Source: Apostichopus japonicus
Taxonomy: Eukaryota > Echinodermata > Holothuroidea > Aspidochirotida > Stichopodidae
Assembly (NCBI RefSeq): GCF_037975245.1
Contig: NC_092572.1
Span: forward strand, 7,019,501-7,083,500
DNA length: 64,000 nt
Reading direction: 5' to 3'
The position numbers and the translations under genes were made by a program. The notes under the pieces are model-generated. The model was not told where the DNA came from. It saw only the letters and a list, made by a program, of their open reading frames with translations, and made no database searches. Every line of letters begins with the position of its first letter. The first letter of the stretch is position 1. This document shows positions 34,665-46,861 of the stretch, piece by piece.

Positions 34665-34980
34665 TGAAATGTCAGGTGCATTCATCTGGTTATGAATCAT
34701 AGTCAATGAAAATGACGCGATAATAACAAAACCGTCCATCTTGTGTTACATTACCAAGACGATAATTTGATAATTCTTTTTTTGGACAATTTTAACATAT
34801 CAGGTGCATTCAGCTGGTTATAAATTATAACTAAATAAAAAAATAAAAATAATATCACGGAGTAACATGAAAAGGGTCCACCTTGAGAATTAAGAGAACG
34901 GTTTGAGAACTATGTGCTGCTTCCGTCTAATTTAATATGAAGTTTAGCTGGTTATGGAATATAGAGCCTACAAGATATCT
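34665..34980. repeat. diverged ~130-bp tandem repeat, about 3 copies
   Basis: Phrases TCAGGTGCATTCATCTGGTT, TCAGGTGCATTCAGCTGGTT and AAGTTTAGCTGGTTATGGAA recur at 34.67, 34.80 and 34.94 kb, each followed by AT-rich sequence. Confidence 0.6.
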
Positions 34981-36104
34981 CAGTACAAGGCCCACGGGTC
35001 ACACTTAGCCCGAGAAAAGAACTAGGCCTACAATCTTGTCTTAATCGCTTAAATATACGGGCCCAAAAGTCTTAAGATTGAGTACCGTACCCTGCACATT
35101 GTTCAACCTAAGTATAGTAGTTAAACTCTTACAATCCAATGTTTTCCTTAATTTATTAAATATTAATTGAGACCCCCTTCTCTATTAATAATAATGCACT
35201 CTAAAAAAGTTAAACAAATATTTTATGCAACTCTACGTATACCTATCCAATCAAAATTGAGTAAAGTTTTGCCCCTCAAAACGAGTAAACTTACGAAAGT
35301 TAAACTAATGTAATTGCCAAAAAAGTGATACAAATTGTCAGCATTTTACTTGGGAAAAAGTAATAACTCAAGGTGGACATTTTCTGGAGCAAGCTTAATC
35401 AATCGCAATAATCCTCTCTTGTGCGGCTATGTTTAATAAGTAACGTTTTTTCAGCTTGAATCAAATCCTAGTAATGAGAACAAATTATTTATAAACTGTG
35501 GCGGGGGCATCGACTCTTGGGGAAGAGGGGCCAGTGGCCCCCAATGGTTAAACTTTGGTGCAACAGTATAAGTTTGTCCACAGCAGTTGGGGTGGATGTA
35601 TAGACAAATCAACTAGTTAAATGAATATTAAAGCACTTGTATTGGATACAAATTTACGAAGCCCTTGTTCAAAAGCCATACACATCGTACCGCTGAAAAA
35701 AAATGTGCCCGTGTCAAGTAAAATAATTGTTTACAAATAAATGATTGATCGTTTATTGGAATAAATACAACCGATTTGCATTATGGAAACATAATAAGTA
35801 CAACCGTGGGGTGGTGGAGAAAGGGGGCGGGTAGCTTACAACCAAGTTCTGTAGGCTTTTGAACAAGTGCAATTTTTGCGTGCATGGAAGGCGTATGCAT
35901 TGTTTGTAGGTCGTGTCAGGGGGTTGCCAGTTTGCCCATGAGTGATGTCATAATGCCCATAGAAAGTGAAAACGTTTGCATTCTCTTTTGTTTTATTTGT
36001 CAAATTAGCGTAGTGAGATTGCCCAGGACTGTCACTGAAAACAATTAAACGTTACATTAGAACCAACAGTGAAAAAAACCTGTATAAAGTTAAAAAAAGT
36101 TGAA
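34981..36104. other. no gene recognised
   Basis: AT-rich, nothing supportable. Confidence 0.4.
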
Positions 36105-36468
36105 GGTTTACAGTCTTGTATGAGGCTAAAGCCTCCTCACACGACTTTACAACTTAACCCCTAGTCATTGGTAACTTGTCACACCCACACACCAAAGTGT
36201 GCACAATTCAATCAATCTCTCCCGGGGCACCACAGTGCACCACAACCACGTGTCCCCCGGGGGACTTCCCATAGGGTGCAGCCACAAACCGGCGCACGCA
36301 ACTATATTTACAAGTTACCTCGCAGGTCCCCATTTATACACCTGGGTGAAGAGAGGCAATGGAGATAAAGCGCCTTGCCCAAAGACACAACGTAATGATC
36401 TGGCCAGGGCTCGAACCTGTAATCCTTAGATCACAAGTCCACTGTCTTAACCACTTGACCGGGAAGGG
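36105..36468 (-). mobile_element. tRNA-derived SINE with long body
   Basis: On the minus strand a tRNA-like head at 36402-36465 carries GGTCAAGTGGTTAAGAC (A box) and GGTTCGAGCCC (B box). It continues into a GC-richer body containing TTGGGCAAGGCGCTTTATC and ending near 36.11 kb. The head looks Leu/Ser-type. It is a third SINE family in this window. Open frames here are not genes. Confidence 0.75.
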
Positions 36469-39400
36469 AAGGGAAAGTGAATGAAAGTGAATGATTCAGT
36501 AAATGAAACAGAATTGTTACAATTCCATGCACAAGTGAGTGAGTGGGTGAGTGTCTCCATGATGTTTTATTTTAAACTTGTTCAAGTCCCAGACTTTGTC
36601 GGTATACACTCGTGTTTTACTAATAAAGGTAGATGATCCCCCTTGCAGTTATCTGTTTATAGCAGTTTTACCACATTTGGTTTGCTTCTCTTTTATATAG
36701 TAAATAAAAAAGTAATACATTTTGAAAAAATTTCTTCTCTCTGTTCCATCAATACTAACAATCGCAACACGAACGAATGAAATTATACATCAATTTCCAA
36801 GGTTTGTAAAAAGTTGAAACAAAAAACCATGACAAAGGTTTCTGCATTTGATTAAAATCGGTTATTCATTAATTTGAATAAAAGTTATAAATCGTTACTT
36901 CAATGGTATTAAACCTACGGTATATCTCAAGAGTGTACTATTACGCATGTCGTTAACAATTGGGTGTACAGTTCCAAGCTATCTAGGCCCTTCAAATATT
37001 TAATTTGACAGGTAAGGAATCTGTCATTTGCAGGCTAGAGGTATATCACTATCACATTAGTACAGTCTCCTGCATACTTGTTCAGTCCAGTTAGTCAGTA
37101 GCTACTTAGTCAGTGCTGACCTTGTTACCTGATGCTATTTGAAATGATCAACATCTTTTCGTTAACCTCTGTCACTAGCTTTGCTTGGGGGAGACGGGGG
37201 GGGGGGGGCGTGTTAGAATGTCAATTTTAATGTGAGTTGGTTACTGCACGATTCATAAAGTACCGTAACTAATAAACCTGCACGATTGACATTTAGACAC
37301 ATCGTTATATCATGGTTTTGAATAATGCATACATAGGCTATAGTGGTATTTGCTATTCCAATTCCAAATTCAGCTTAAGACACTACCGGGTTATAGTAAA
37401 ATCAATCTTTCAAAGGCGCCAAGCATAATAACTCGAACTTTTCATCGGCTGTCCAACGTATACCATTCCCATGTAGTATTCTGGATGACGTAATAAAAAA
37501 AACTTATATTTTTTCAGGTGAAGTAATACCATATATATAATATCCAAACGTTGAAAGAGATACACTTAGCTAATTAAAGTCCCGGGGCAGTGAAAACACG
37601 CACTACTTTTTTTTTCCCCAAAGTGGTGAAACGATACTCTTTTACAGAATGAATAACAAACACCACATATCAACTTGAAGCCTGTCAAACTCCAGGCTTT
37701 AGTAATCTTTCTTCAAAATGAAAATTATTCATAATTCCGAGAGTGCTTCCCTTGAGCAGTTGTTGAAAGAGAAGAAAAAAACACAGACAAAGGAAGAATG
37801 AAAATATGGAATCCAAGAGAACCCGAAAACAGTTGGAAATTGATTTTCTTTTGAAAATGTAATAAGTAATTTTAAGAAAACCCAACATAATTGTATGTAA
37901 ATACTTATATATTACAAACAAAATAATTGATGGAAACATGTATTATTGAGACTAAGTTTGGTTTACTAATTATTTCATATTTTTTCTCAGATAAAGTTTT
38001 TTTTTTTTATATATGCCTGGATGCGTAAAGTTTTATTGTTGCCAACAGACAAGAGTAAAGTATCGTGAATATTATTTATCATTATTAAGAAGAACTTGTC
38101 TAACTTAATGAAAATTTTATACAGTAAAAATTGAAATGAATATATTAATATAATTAACATATTATATGCATATTCAGAGCAACTTTATCGTAACTAACGA
38201 TTATCGAATTCAACCCGCTGTATATTTTGTCAATATTTTACGTTTTATTGAAAATACTTAGTACGAATCAGGGAGGCAACCACTATTTGTGTGTATTGTA
38301 TTTGTTTTGAGTGGTGGGGGGGGGGAGGGGCTAACAGAAGTGGCTTGTAATTCTGTCTACGCGCATGCGCCGGAGTTTTCAGATCAGGTTAAGTGATGCA
38401 AACGCAAGTGCAAGTTTACACCCTACGAAAAAAAAGAAGAGATACTTTCTCTATAACTGAAGTAGAATTTTTCGTTTGCAATGGTTGATTTCGGTGCCTA
38501 TTTGGGGTTTTACACCTGCAGGGACATAGAAGGAATATAAAATAGGGTGTGTATAGGATTGTTTTTAGTTTTCTCTAACATATGATTTTCTGAATTTGTC
38601 GGAATCATACTATGAAACAAAACATATCCACAGAATCGGCAATGATACTCAAGTGTAACGAACATGCAGAAAGACATTAAGAAATTTAAAGCCCAGTAAA
38701 TTTAATTAATGTAACTCTTACATAGTCAACCGGCTATCATTTTCAATCATAACATGAGTTTTCTGTACCCTTGAACCTTCATTAAATGATCAAAATATAG
38801 AAGCGAAGAACAATATGTAATGTTCCTTTCTATTTGGGATGGGGAGGGCGAGGGGTGAGATTGTGCCGACGAAAACTGTCGAATTTCTAGTCAGCAGTTT
38901 GTGTACAGTCAGAAATGGCCAAAAGAAAAAACAGATAAAATAAAGAGGGTACCATAACTCATACGTTTAAAACAAGCATGCAGAGTTCCCGAAAATCAAA
39001 AGTAATTCTACCCCAACCGATGTTCTTTTCGAACAAATAAAGCAAGTCAAACCTTGATGTAATGATGCATACGCGACTTGCGGTGGCATTATTCCTATGT
39101 CAAAAACAAAGAATCAACAATGTGATGGCTTATCCAAACCCTATCAAGTTAGACACCAAGTTGATTTGACATCAAGAACACATTCTCGTATATTATATAA
39201 GGCCAATTTTTTCTATTTCTTACTTAATACGGTATTTTTTTTCTTCGTATACATTATTATTATCAAAACTAAAGATATAACGATTTGCAATTTGTTGTAA
39301 TCACATACCGCAATATAGTGAAGAACATTTAACCGCAATCAACTCTCGTATAATTTTTTTTTTCTCCCTAATTGATATAATTAGAAGTACACTAAATAAG

Positions 39401-39666
39401 TTTTCTTTTTATGATTATTATACGTTATTATTTGTGTATACCAGACTGTAAATACTTAGCGGTTCTTGTAAATTAAAAAGATATACCAAATGCACAGTTT
39501 CTATAATATTTCCATTGACTTTTTTTATTATAACTCCCTGTCATTCTTATAATAACTGTACACTAAATTTTGAAGAACAATAGAAGAAATGAATGAGTAT
39601 AAGACAAAGAGAACGAGATCGCGAGAGCGAAGGAGAGAGAGAAAGGTTAAAAAGTTTAACACTTAC
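36469..39666. other. no gene recognised
   Basis: AT-rich sequence with G homopolymers near 37.2 and 38.3 kb. No exon found. Confidence 0.4.
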
Positions 39667-39759
39667 GTTTTTCTGCAAGTAGGAAGGCTGTGAGGTTGTA
39701 AGTGATACACAAAGACAGCATACGAATAGCGCCAAGATCAACGTTGCTAATTTTTCCAT
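39667..39759 (-). CDS. signal-peptide exon of a secreted protein
   Basis: A 31-codon first coding exon. It reads M-E-K, then a hydrophobic core LATLILALFVCCLCVSLTT, then SQPSYLQKN, with a likely cleavage near TTS-QP. The start has a good context (AAAACATGG) and the donor is the consensus AAC|GTAAGT, leaving phase 0. It fits the N-terminus of a small secreted protein. The next exon is not certain: the cysteine exon at 29283-29416 starts in phase 0 on the same strand and is the only visible candidate. No TATA box is clear upstream. Confidence 0.6.
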
Positions 39760-40631
39760 GTTTTAATGATTAGAGATATAGTAATATAAAATAATACAAC
39801 AAAACTCGAAAGCTAGGACTTCCTCTTCACACTAGACCAGTTAAGGAGATATATGTATAAGTTTATCTGTATATCAACCGTTGAAACTCTCGATTAGAAT
39901 ACCGACTGGTGAAAATCAACCAGCCCTTCGTAAACTGGACGACGGTATCGTCTAATCGATCCACTCCCGTGATTGGTGGCTTGTGATCATGCGCAGTTAC
40001 GCGCAACTTAAGAGGGATCACCCTCGATAATTCTAAAACAACGAGTTGTGTGGGCAACTCGGTTGCCAGGGTTACTCAGTCAAAATAGCTCCAAATATTC
40101 CATCTTTTGATTTATATCGAAGTATATACAGATTTGAAGGGTAGTTTGGGAGTTTGAACTCCCTGAAGTATGACACTGAAAATTAAGCTGAGATATATTA
40201 AGGACAGGAATAAATCGCAGTGACATTTTTTTTGTGCATTGAAATTAAGTCCATCATTTTTGTGTATTATTTTTCTTTAGGTTTGCTTGTATAACATCGC
40301 TTTAGGCTGCAGGTGCTGTTTAAGATCGCCAAAATGGAATATACCGGTATTACAAACAACAAAACAAATAGTAATAATAGAAAAGAAAAGGGAGAAAAAG
40401 AGAAATCAAAATAAGTACATGAAGGTATATGTTAATCTTGACATTTACCTCTAATGATAAATACTGATATTAGAGCCGTGACTGTGTTTGAAACTCAACC
40501 CCGAAGGGGAGAGATTTAATATTTAATAGAGAAATGAATTCCTGTCCTTGTTGACATTTCCTGTTAATGAATATTTTGCTTAGAGCGACAAACAAAAGAC
40601 AGAAAGAAAGAAAACAAAAACAAAATAAGGG
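39760..40631. other. no gene recognised
   Basis: Presumably includes the promoter of the signal-peptide exon. No specific element is supportable. Confidence 0.4.
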
Positions 40632-41226
40632 AGGTGGTAGAGGAGGAGGAGGAGGAGGAGGAGGAGGAGGAGGAGGAGGAGGAGGAGGAGGAGAAGGAGA
40701 AGGAGAAGGAGAAGGAGAAGGAGAAGGAGAAGGAGAAGGAGAAGGAGAAGGAGAAGGAGAAGGAGAAGGAGAAGGAGAAGGAGAAGGAGAAGGAGAAGGA
40801 GAAGGAGAAGGAGAAGGAGAAGGAGAAGGAGAAGGAGAAGGAGAAGGAGAAGGAGAAGGAGAAGGAGAAGGAGAAGGAGAAGGAGAAGGAGAAGGAGAAG
40901 GAGAAGGAGAAGGAGAAGGAGAAGGAGAAGGAGAAGGAGAAGGAGAAGGAGAAGGAGAAGGAGAAGGAGAAGGAGAAGGAGAAGGAGAAGGAGAAGGAGA
41001 AGGAGAAGGAGAAGGAGAAGGAGAAGGAGAAGGAGAAGGAGAAGGAGAAGGAGAAGGAGAAGGAGAAGGAGAAGGAGAAGGAGAAGGAGAAGGAGAAGGA
41101 GAAGGAGAAGGAGAAGGAGAAGGAGAAGGAGTAGGAGTAGGAGAAGGAGTAGGAGGAGGTGGAGGAGGAGGAGTAGGTGGAGGAGTAGGTGAAGAGGAGA
41201 AGGAGGAGAATGGGGGAGGGGAGGGA
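40632..41226. repeat. (GGA)n/(GGAGAA)n polypurine tract
   Basis: About 50 bases of GGA, about 440 bases of near-perfect GGAGAA (some 73 units) and a degenerate tail. It is open in all frames, giving Gly-Glu, Lys-Glu, Ser-Pro and Leu runs that are artefacts. One strand is almost purely purine. Confidence 0.97.
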
Positions 41227-41564
41227 TAACAGAACCCCCAAAATAATAACAATGTATAACAAGATTATTTGTTGGTCGAATTAAGTTCACTTCTTGGAAT
41301 AGCAAGTCTCCATTTTATTATAATAAGCTTTAAAGCGGATTTAGTCTACACATCGTTGCTTTGTGTCATGCACACTGACATTGGATTTCATATCGTACCC
41401 AAATCACCAAACTCATAGGTTTATGTACCATCCATTGCATGAAATATGGCCTGAGTATCGCTCACGAGGGACTAGACTAGCATCTGTCGAAAGCTACTCT
41501 TTTCAAAGACTGTGTATGCATATGTGTGTGTGTGTTAGTGTTGTTATCATATGTATATGCATAC

Positions 41565-41765
41565 AGCCCTTTCATTACCTGCAACCGTCGTTTCATCACA
41601 TTAAACCGTTCATCGCCTGCAGCCCTTTCATTACCTGCAGCAGTCGTTTCATCACATACAACCGTTCATCGCCTGCAGCCGTCGTTTCATCATATACAAC
41701 TGTTCATCGCCTGCAGCCTTTTCACCGTCTGCAGCCATGTCATCACCTACAACCCTTTCAGCACC
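41565..41765. repeat. ~33-bp minisatellite
   Basis: Units of the type TTTCATCACATACAACCGTT followed by CATCGCCTGCAGCC, about six diverged copies. Confidence 0.8.
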
Positions 41766-41774
41766 AATTTCTTG

Positions 41775-42172
41775 TCCTTTCACATTCCATTGTTCTCTCT
41801 ATTTCTACTCTGCACATTGTTCCATTGTTCTCTCTGTTTCTACTCTTCACATTGTTCCATTGTTCTCTCTATTCTACTCTGCACATTATTCCATTGTTTT
41901 CTCTATTTCTACTCTTCACATTGTTCCATTGTTCTCTCTATTCTACTCTGCACATTGTTCCATTGTTCTCTCTATTTCTACTCTTCACATTGTTCCATTG
42001 TTCTCTCTATTTCTACTCTGCACATTGTTCCATTGTTCTCTCTATTTCTACTCTTCACATTGTTCCATTGTTCTCTCTATTTCTACTCTTCACATTGTTC
42101 CATTGTTCTCTCTATTCTACTCTGCACATTGTTCCATTGTTCTCTCTATTTCTACTCTTCACATTGTTCCAT
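41775..42172. repeat. ~38-bp pyrimidine-rich minisatellite, about 10 copies
   Basis: Units CATTGTTCTCTCTATTTCTA plus CTCTKCACATTGTTC. Three + strand frames stay open as Leu/Phe/Ser/Cys-rich peptides, which is a consequence of the repeat. Confidence 0.95.
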
Positions 42173-44337
42173 GTTTCCACTTATTGCCCTGTCCCATCTG
42201 TGTATGCTAACCTGTTTTATATGCCTTCGGTTTATTTTGCCTAGGATGATAATCCTACCTGCAGGATCATGAAGCCAGGCGCTTTAACTTTATTTATTCG
42301 TATACAGATGGATTTTTTGATACACTTATCACAAGCCTATATCAAGTCTTCACGCATCCGTAAATATTGCTTCAAATCTAGACCTCGAAACGTGATAAAG
42401 ATATTCTGGTTTATCATAAATGCCAGGCTCCTTTCTTATTAACCATGATGGAAATTGGTTCATTAAACTTGCAGTAGTTAGATAAACAAATAAATCGTCT
42501 TGTCGTAATGATGTCTCCATAAAATGAAAGAAAGAAGTATGAAAAGGGGAGCTCATTTGAAAGATCATTTGAAATTTAATCCGTACTTGAAATAATTTAT
42601 GACCTCAACTGATTTCTTTCTTTTCTTCGTTTTATCAACCTAGCAGAGTGTCGAGGGATACGCCAGTAAAAAAAATCTGACGAAAAGGGAGCCTAGTCTG
42701 AATACATCTTGTGTAGATGCATGGTATGGTAGTCTAAAAGCGCCATCAACTTTTACACGATCGCCTTAATGTCTTGATGCCGCCTTGAGTCCTAGTTCTT
42801 GCCTAAGTCTGGTAGGACTATGGTTATGTGATTTGGTTGTGTGCATTCCCATAGACACAGCTGTTAGTGTGAAAACTGAAAATGTCTTGAAAAGGAGTTC
42901 TTGTTTTAATGAATTTCATTAGTCATATAGCAATAGTTGATATGTTAATATCATCCACACTACTTTTTCCTTGTTCATATCTACTCTCGAAGAGAAAGAG
43001 AGGGATTGGCGGGGGTCAGGGGAGGGTGGGGGGGGGGGTGTACTAGATGAAGTTGATTGTCGGTGGACATTTCCCGTAGAGAAGCAAAATCGGTCATGCG
43101 TTGGTATGTTCAATGTTTAATTGAGCTCTCGCAAGACGTTTCTCGTCAATTTTCCAAGACTTCTTTAATGCGTGGCTCAGTAATACTCTTTACTTTAAAT
43201 TCTTAAATGTAAAGTAACAAATTACTTTCAATGGTTCTCAGCTCATCTGTGTCTATGACAAGTTTTTTATGCTTTCTTCTTTGCAATGTCAGCTAAACTT
43301 AAATGTAAGTCGCCGTGACGGAGGGGTCGGGAGTGGGAGGGGTACTTTGTGTTGTCAGATATTTCTTCATTCTTTTATTGACGAAACCGGCTGGTTTATC
43401 GAGTCTATACACAAAAGAAACTAACATATCGTGAGGTATCCCTGATTTGACTGTGGCGTTAATATTTAACCCCCCCCCCCATCCCTGTCCTTATTATAAT
43501 CATTTTAGAGCGATGGACTGACGCCCGCGGTAGAGAAAATATAACGGTACATTGGAAGTCGTTTTGGGGTCGAGACGTCAAATAAATCCGACAGTATACG
43601 TTAAATCTTTATTTTACATCCTCCCTTGCACTTATTTTCTGCCGGAGCTCCCGTCACGGCGAAACTCGCGGTACATTTTGACCCATTTAAAATTCACTGG
43701 TTGAATTTAACACCCAAATAGCCCCCGGTCTTGTGGGATTTCGAGTTGAGAAGGAAAGTTAATAACACCTCTTACTGGTGAATTGACTTACCTTGCAGAG
43801 GGATTTCAAATGCGAAATAGTAGATCAGCGTCTATGGTTTCCTTCCTTTTGGGATTGCTTTTAGTTGAAATAGTCTCACAATTTTCTCTCGAAATCTTTC
43901 AAGAAGCATTGAACTTACACCTATACTTGATAGAGACTAACTTAACGGATACTGCTAATTAAGTTCCCCCCCCCCAACACCCCCTTCCTCCTAGTTTGAA
44001 AATGCATTGATGACTTTATAGACACGAAATTATCATTTTGATATTTTGTCTCAAATACAAATTTGCTCAAGAACATATCGTGTTATGAATCGTCACTGAA
44101 GAGTTTTATGTTTTTGATAAGAAGTTAACATTTAATTTTTTAAATTTTATTTAAACTTTATTTAAACTTTATTTAATTGAGGGTGACTGGGTTAGCTATA
44201 CAGCTTATCTCCACCCCCCCCCCCCACCCCGAGGCTCACAGTTACAAAGATTAATAAAAAGAACTTGGTTTAACTGAGTAATTAACATATTATAAAATAA
44301 CAGATTAAAATTAACATTTAGACATAGACCGAGGAGC
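42173..44337. other. no gene recognised
   Basis: Contains several C- or G-homopolymers (43.03, 43.47, 43.97, 44.21 kb). A strong donor-like AAG|GTAAGT lies on the minus strand at 43790-43800 without a recognisable coding exon before it. Confidence 0.4.
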
Positions 44338-45354
44338 TGACGTCATCATCAATTTCAGAAAAGTCAAACGAAAGTTTACAAAATGATGCAAACCAGATAC
44401 ATTTTACTGTCAGTGTGAAAAATATGACGTCACACCTGTTTGCTGAAAGTTCACTTATCGTACAAAATGTGACAATATTTAAATATCGAAATCTCTTAAG
44501 CTTTATGTTTAGTGTTGGAAACGAGTTTAAACTTCATCAGGAAGCTTAGAACATTTTCCCTTTGCGTCACAAAGAAATTTTTCCCAGACTGAACTTTTTT
44601 TACATTTTTTGTTTTCGAGATTTCTTGTTGAGACTAACTAACATCGGCTTAATTTCACGCGACAATAGCGTTTCAGTGTACAATTTTTCTTTTGCGTGTA
44701 CTGTAAATGTTACCACCGATACAAATTATGAACCTGGATAAAATTCACGTCTTTAATTACAGCCCAGGCTAATCTGCGCCTGTTGCTTACACGAACTGTC
44801 ATATGGAGAGTGAAATAAGTATCCAGTCTTCCATTTATATCATAGTTTACGGATAGAGTTGCTCCATAAGGTTAGCAGAATCTCCTATCGCCGCTCTGCC
44901 CCCAAATAAATCAATTTTATAATTGAAAGTAACGCGGCTGTGAAAACACACGCATGGAGGCACGATGCATATATAAGGTAAACTTAAAGTCTGACTCGGC
45001 GACGCTGAAAATTAAATTTTTACTCGATTAAAGTAATTCTCTGTTCGGGGAGAGGCTTATATGTATATAGACTGCTGGTGTAATGGAATGTAGTGGATTA
45101 AAACATAGAAGGAAAAAACAGGACACAAAAAAATCAAAAACCTTCGGCGGACCTCAACGATAATATTCAAAATACCCGAGAAAAAAAAAGTCTAAGTGTT
45201 TCTTTCGTTTACTTTATGTGTGGTGGAAATTGATAGATAACACAGCAATTTGTGACGTCACATATGGACTACAACTCTGACTGCCTATGTATTTATTACG
45301 TAATTTATTACGTAATACTATATTATTACGTAATTTTATTCAGTGGTGACGTCA
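44338..45354. promoter_or_regulatory. cluster of bZIP-type sites (CRE and PAR-type)
   Basis: Four perfect TGACGTCA palindromes occur at 44338-44345, 44425-44432, 45253-45260 and 45347-45354. Three ATTACGTAAT palindromes (PAR/C-EBP-type) lie between the last two at 45295-45304, 45307-45316 and 45325-45334. The density suggests a regulatory element, but no adjacent gene start is identified. Confidence 0.4.
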
Positions 45355-45799
45355 TCCTATCTAACTACAGTCTCAAGTGATATCATATGAAAGTCTTTTC
45401 AAATCACGTTTTATACTCAATTGGAGACATTTCAAGGAAACAAATGTCAATTACTCACATACTTTATTAATGTTGTTATGGCAAAGAATCAATTTGCTCC
45501 CTTTTTAAATTCATCCTTTAGTCATACCTTGCTGAAAAAGACTCTTTCGCTATAACACACTGATGAAACGACTGGAGAATAAGTCTAACTTTAAATCAAT
45601 TTCACGATATTACTTAATTATTAATTCAGATGAATGTTTGTAAGAATTCTACCATGGAATGGTCGAATGATTATAGCACTGCATGAACACAACGGTATAT
45701 CAAATTATAAAACTAACGGGCAACAGCAGACTATTCAATTCAATAAAAGCCTATCTTAACAAAATATGTTATATCATAATATGTTGTATAAAAGTAAGT

Positions 45800-46030
45800 T
45801 GGCCTGACGTTTCGATCCTAGCAGGATCTTCTTCAGAGGCTAAATGACAAGTAACAGTACAGTAACAGAAGGGACAAAAACATGCACAGAATACAGACAG
45901 GTTAATGAGCACGGTGAACACAATCAGATGGATGAAAGGGGATTATAAGTGGACAAGGGATGGAGAGAAGAAAGCTCAGGCTCTCTAGTGGATAAGCAGT
46001 TTGCTAACAGTTTTATTTTATTTTGATCAT
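45800..46030 (-). mobile_element. Penelope-like/hammerhead repeat, copy C
   Basis: Contains the intact motif above and a distal part (AGTGGATAAGCAGTTTGCTAA) shared with copies A (3785) and B (24694). No reverse-transcriptase frame is present. It is a terminal fragment or a non-autonomous derivative. Confidence 0.65.
45802..45840 (-). ncRNA. hammerhead-ribozyme motif, Penelope-like type
   Basis: The minus strand holds, in order: GCCT (stem I), CTGAAGA (CUGANGA core box), a hairpin with arms GATCCT/AGGATC and a 3-base loop (stem II), GAAA, then CGTC and AGGC (stem I partner, 4 bp). The cleavage triplet would be GUC at 45808-45806. Stem III is reduced to the ACGU palindrome, the minimal form known from hammerheads in Penelope-like elements, which is thought to act as a dimer. 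Confidence 0.7.
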
Positions 46031-46371
46031 AATATGTTATAATAAGTTAGTAGCACCTCACACGTAGAGCTAATTATTCAAATTCCCTTAGGTGAATAAC
46101 TCAATCTGTGTACTTGAAAGAACAGAAAAATCAACTGGACCTACAAAACTCAAAGTACATTGGTTGTTAAAGTTTTCTACTCGTTTCTTCCAGGAAGTGT
46201 TATTTAACCATGTTAACCACAACGATTTTTTGTCTTGATCGTTTTATGAATGAAAATCTTTTGCGAGTGAAACTTTTTTTTCCTTTTTTACCTTGGGAAC
46301 ACCAATATTTTTCAACTCCGGCTTGCTAATATTAAATTTACACTCATGTATACTTTTACTTGTCATAGTTA

Positions 46372-46448
46372 TATCATACATAGTTATATCATAGTTATAG
46401 TTATATCATAGTTATATCATAGTTATATCATATCATATCATAGTTATA
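46372..46448. repeat. ATAGTTATATC tandem repeat
   Basis: Several short units of ATAGTTATATCAT. Confidence 0.85.
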
Positions 46449-46800
46449 TCACCTGCTGGACACATTTATCGAAATTCAATTATATCACGTTACATCTCAT
46501 TTTCCTGATCTGTATTTATGACACTTTGGCTCTCCTTAAAATCCCGAAATTTATCAGCAGGCCCATAGCTAGTCTTTTTCTTCGAGGGGAGTTGAGACGG
46601 GGGGGGGGGGGGGTGAGGGGCTGATGTCTTTGTTCCGTCCCCTTTGATAAATTTGTGTTAGGGTAAGAGGGCTTAGATGCAATCAGTGCTGTCGTAAATG
46701 TGTATAAGTTTTTACTACATTTGTATGGTCAGTGCAAGCTTTCATTCTTAGCGTGCAGTGTAATTAATTGCAAGACATTTGCAAGGAAATGTGAACTTGC

Positions 46801-46861
46801 GCGGGGTGGGTGGGGAGGGTGGACGCTCCCACTCCCCACCTCCCCACTATCCCACCCACCG
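46801..46861. repeat. G/C-rich inverted repeat
   Basis: GGTGGGTGGGGAGGGTGG is followed after 13 bases by its imperfect reverse complement (CCACCTCCCCACTATCCCACC). One strand carries four G-tracts. Confidence 0.7.

Noticed and set aside
40567-41305. Open frames of 160-260 residues on both strands (Gly-Glu, Lys-Glu, Ser-Pro, Leu runs)
   Set aside because: They are translations of the GGAGAA/GGA repeat in each frame. A six-base repeat without a stop codon is open in all frames.
41363-42272. Three long overlapping + strand frames of 157-293 residues
   Set aside because: Their bodies are translations of the 33- and 38-bp minisatellites in three frames. There are no domains or splice evidence.
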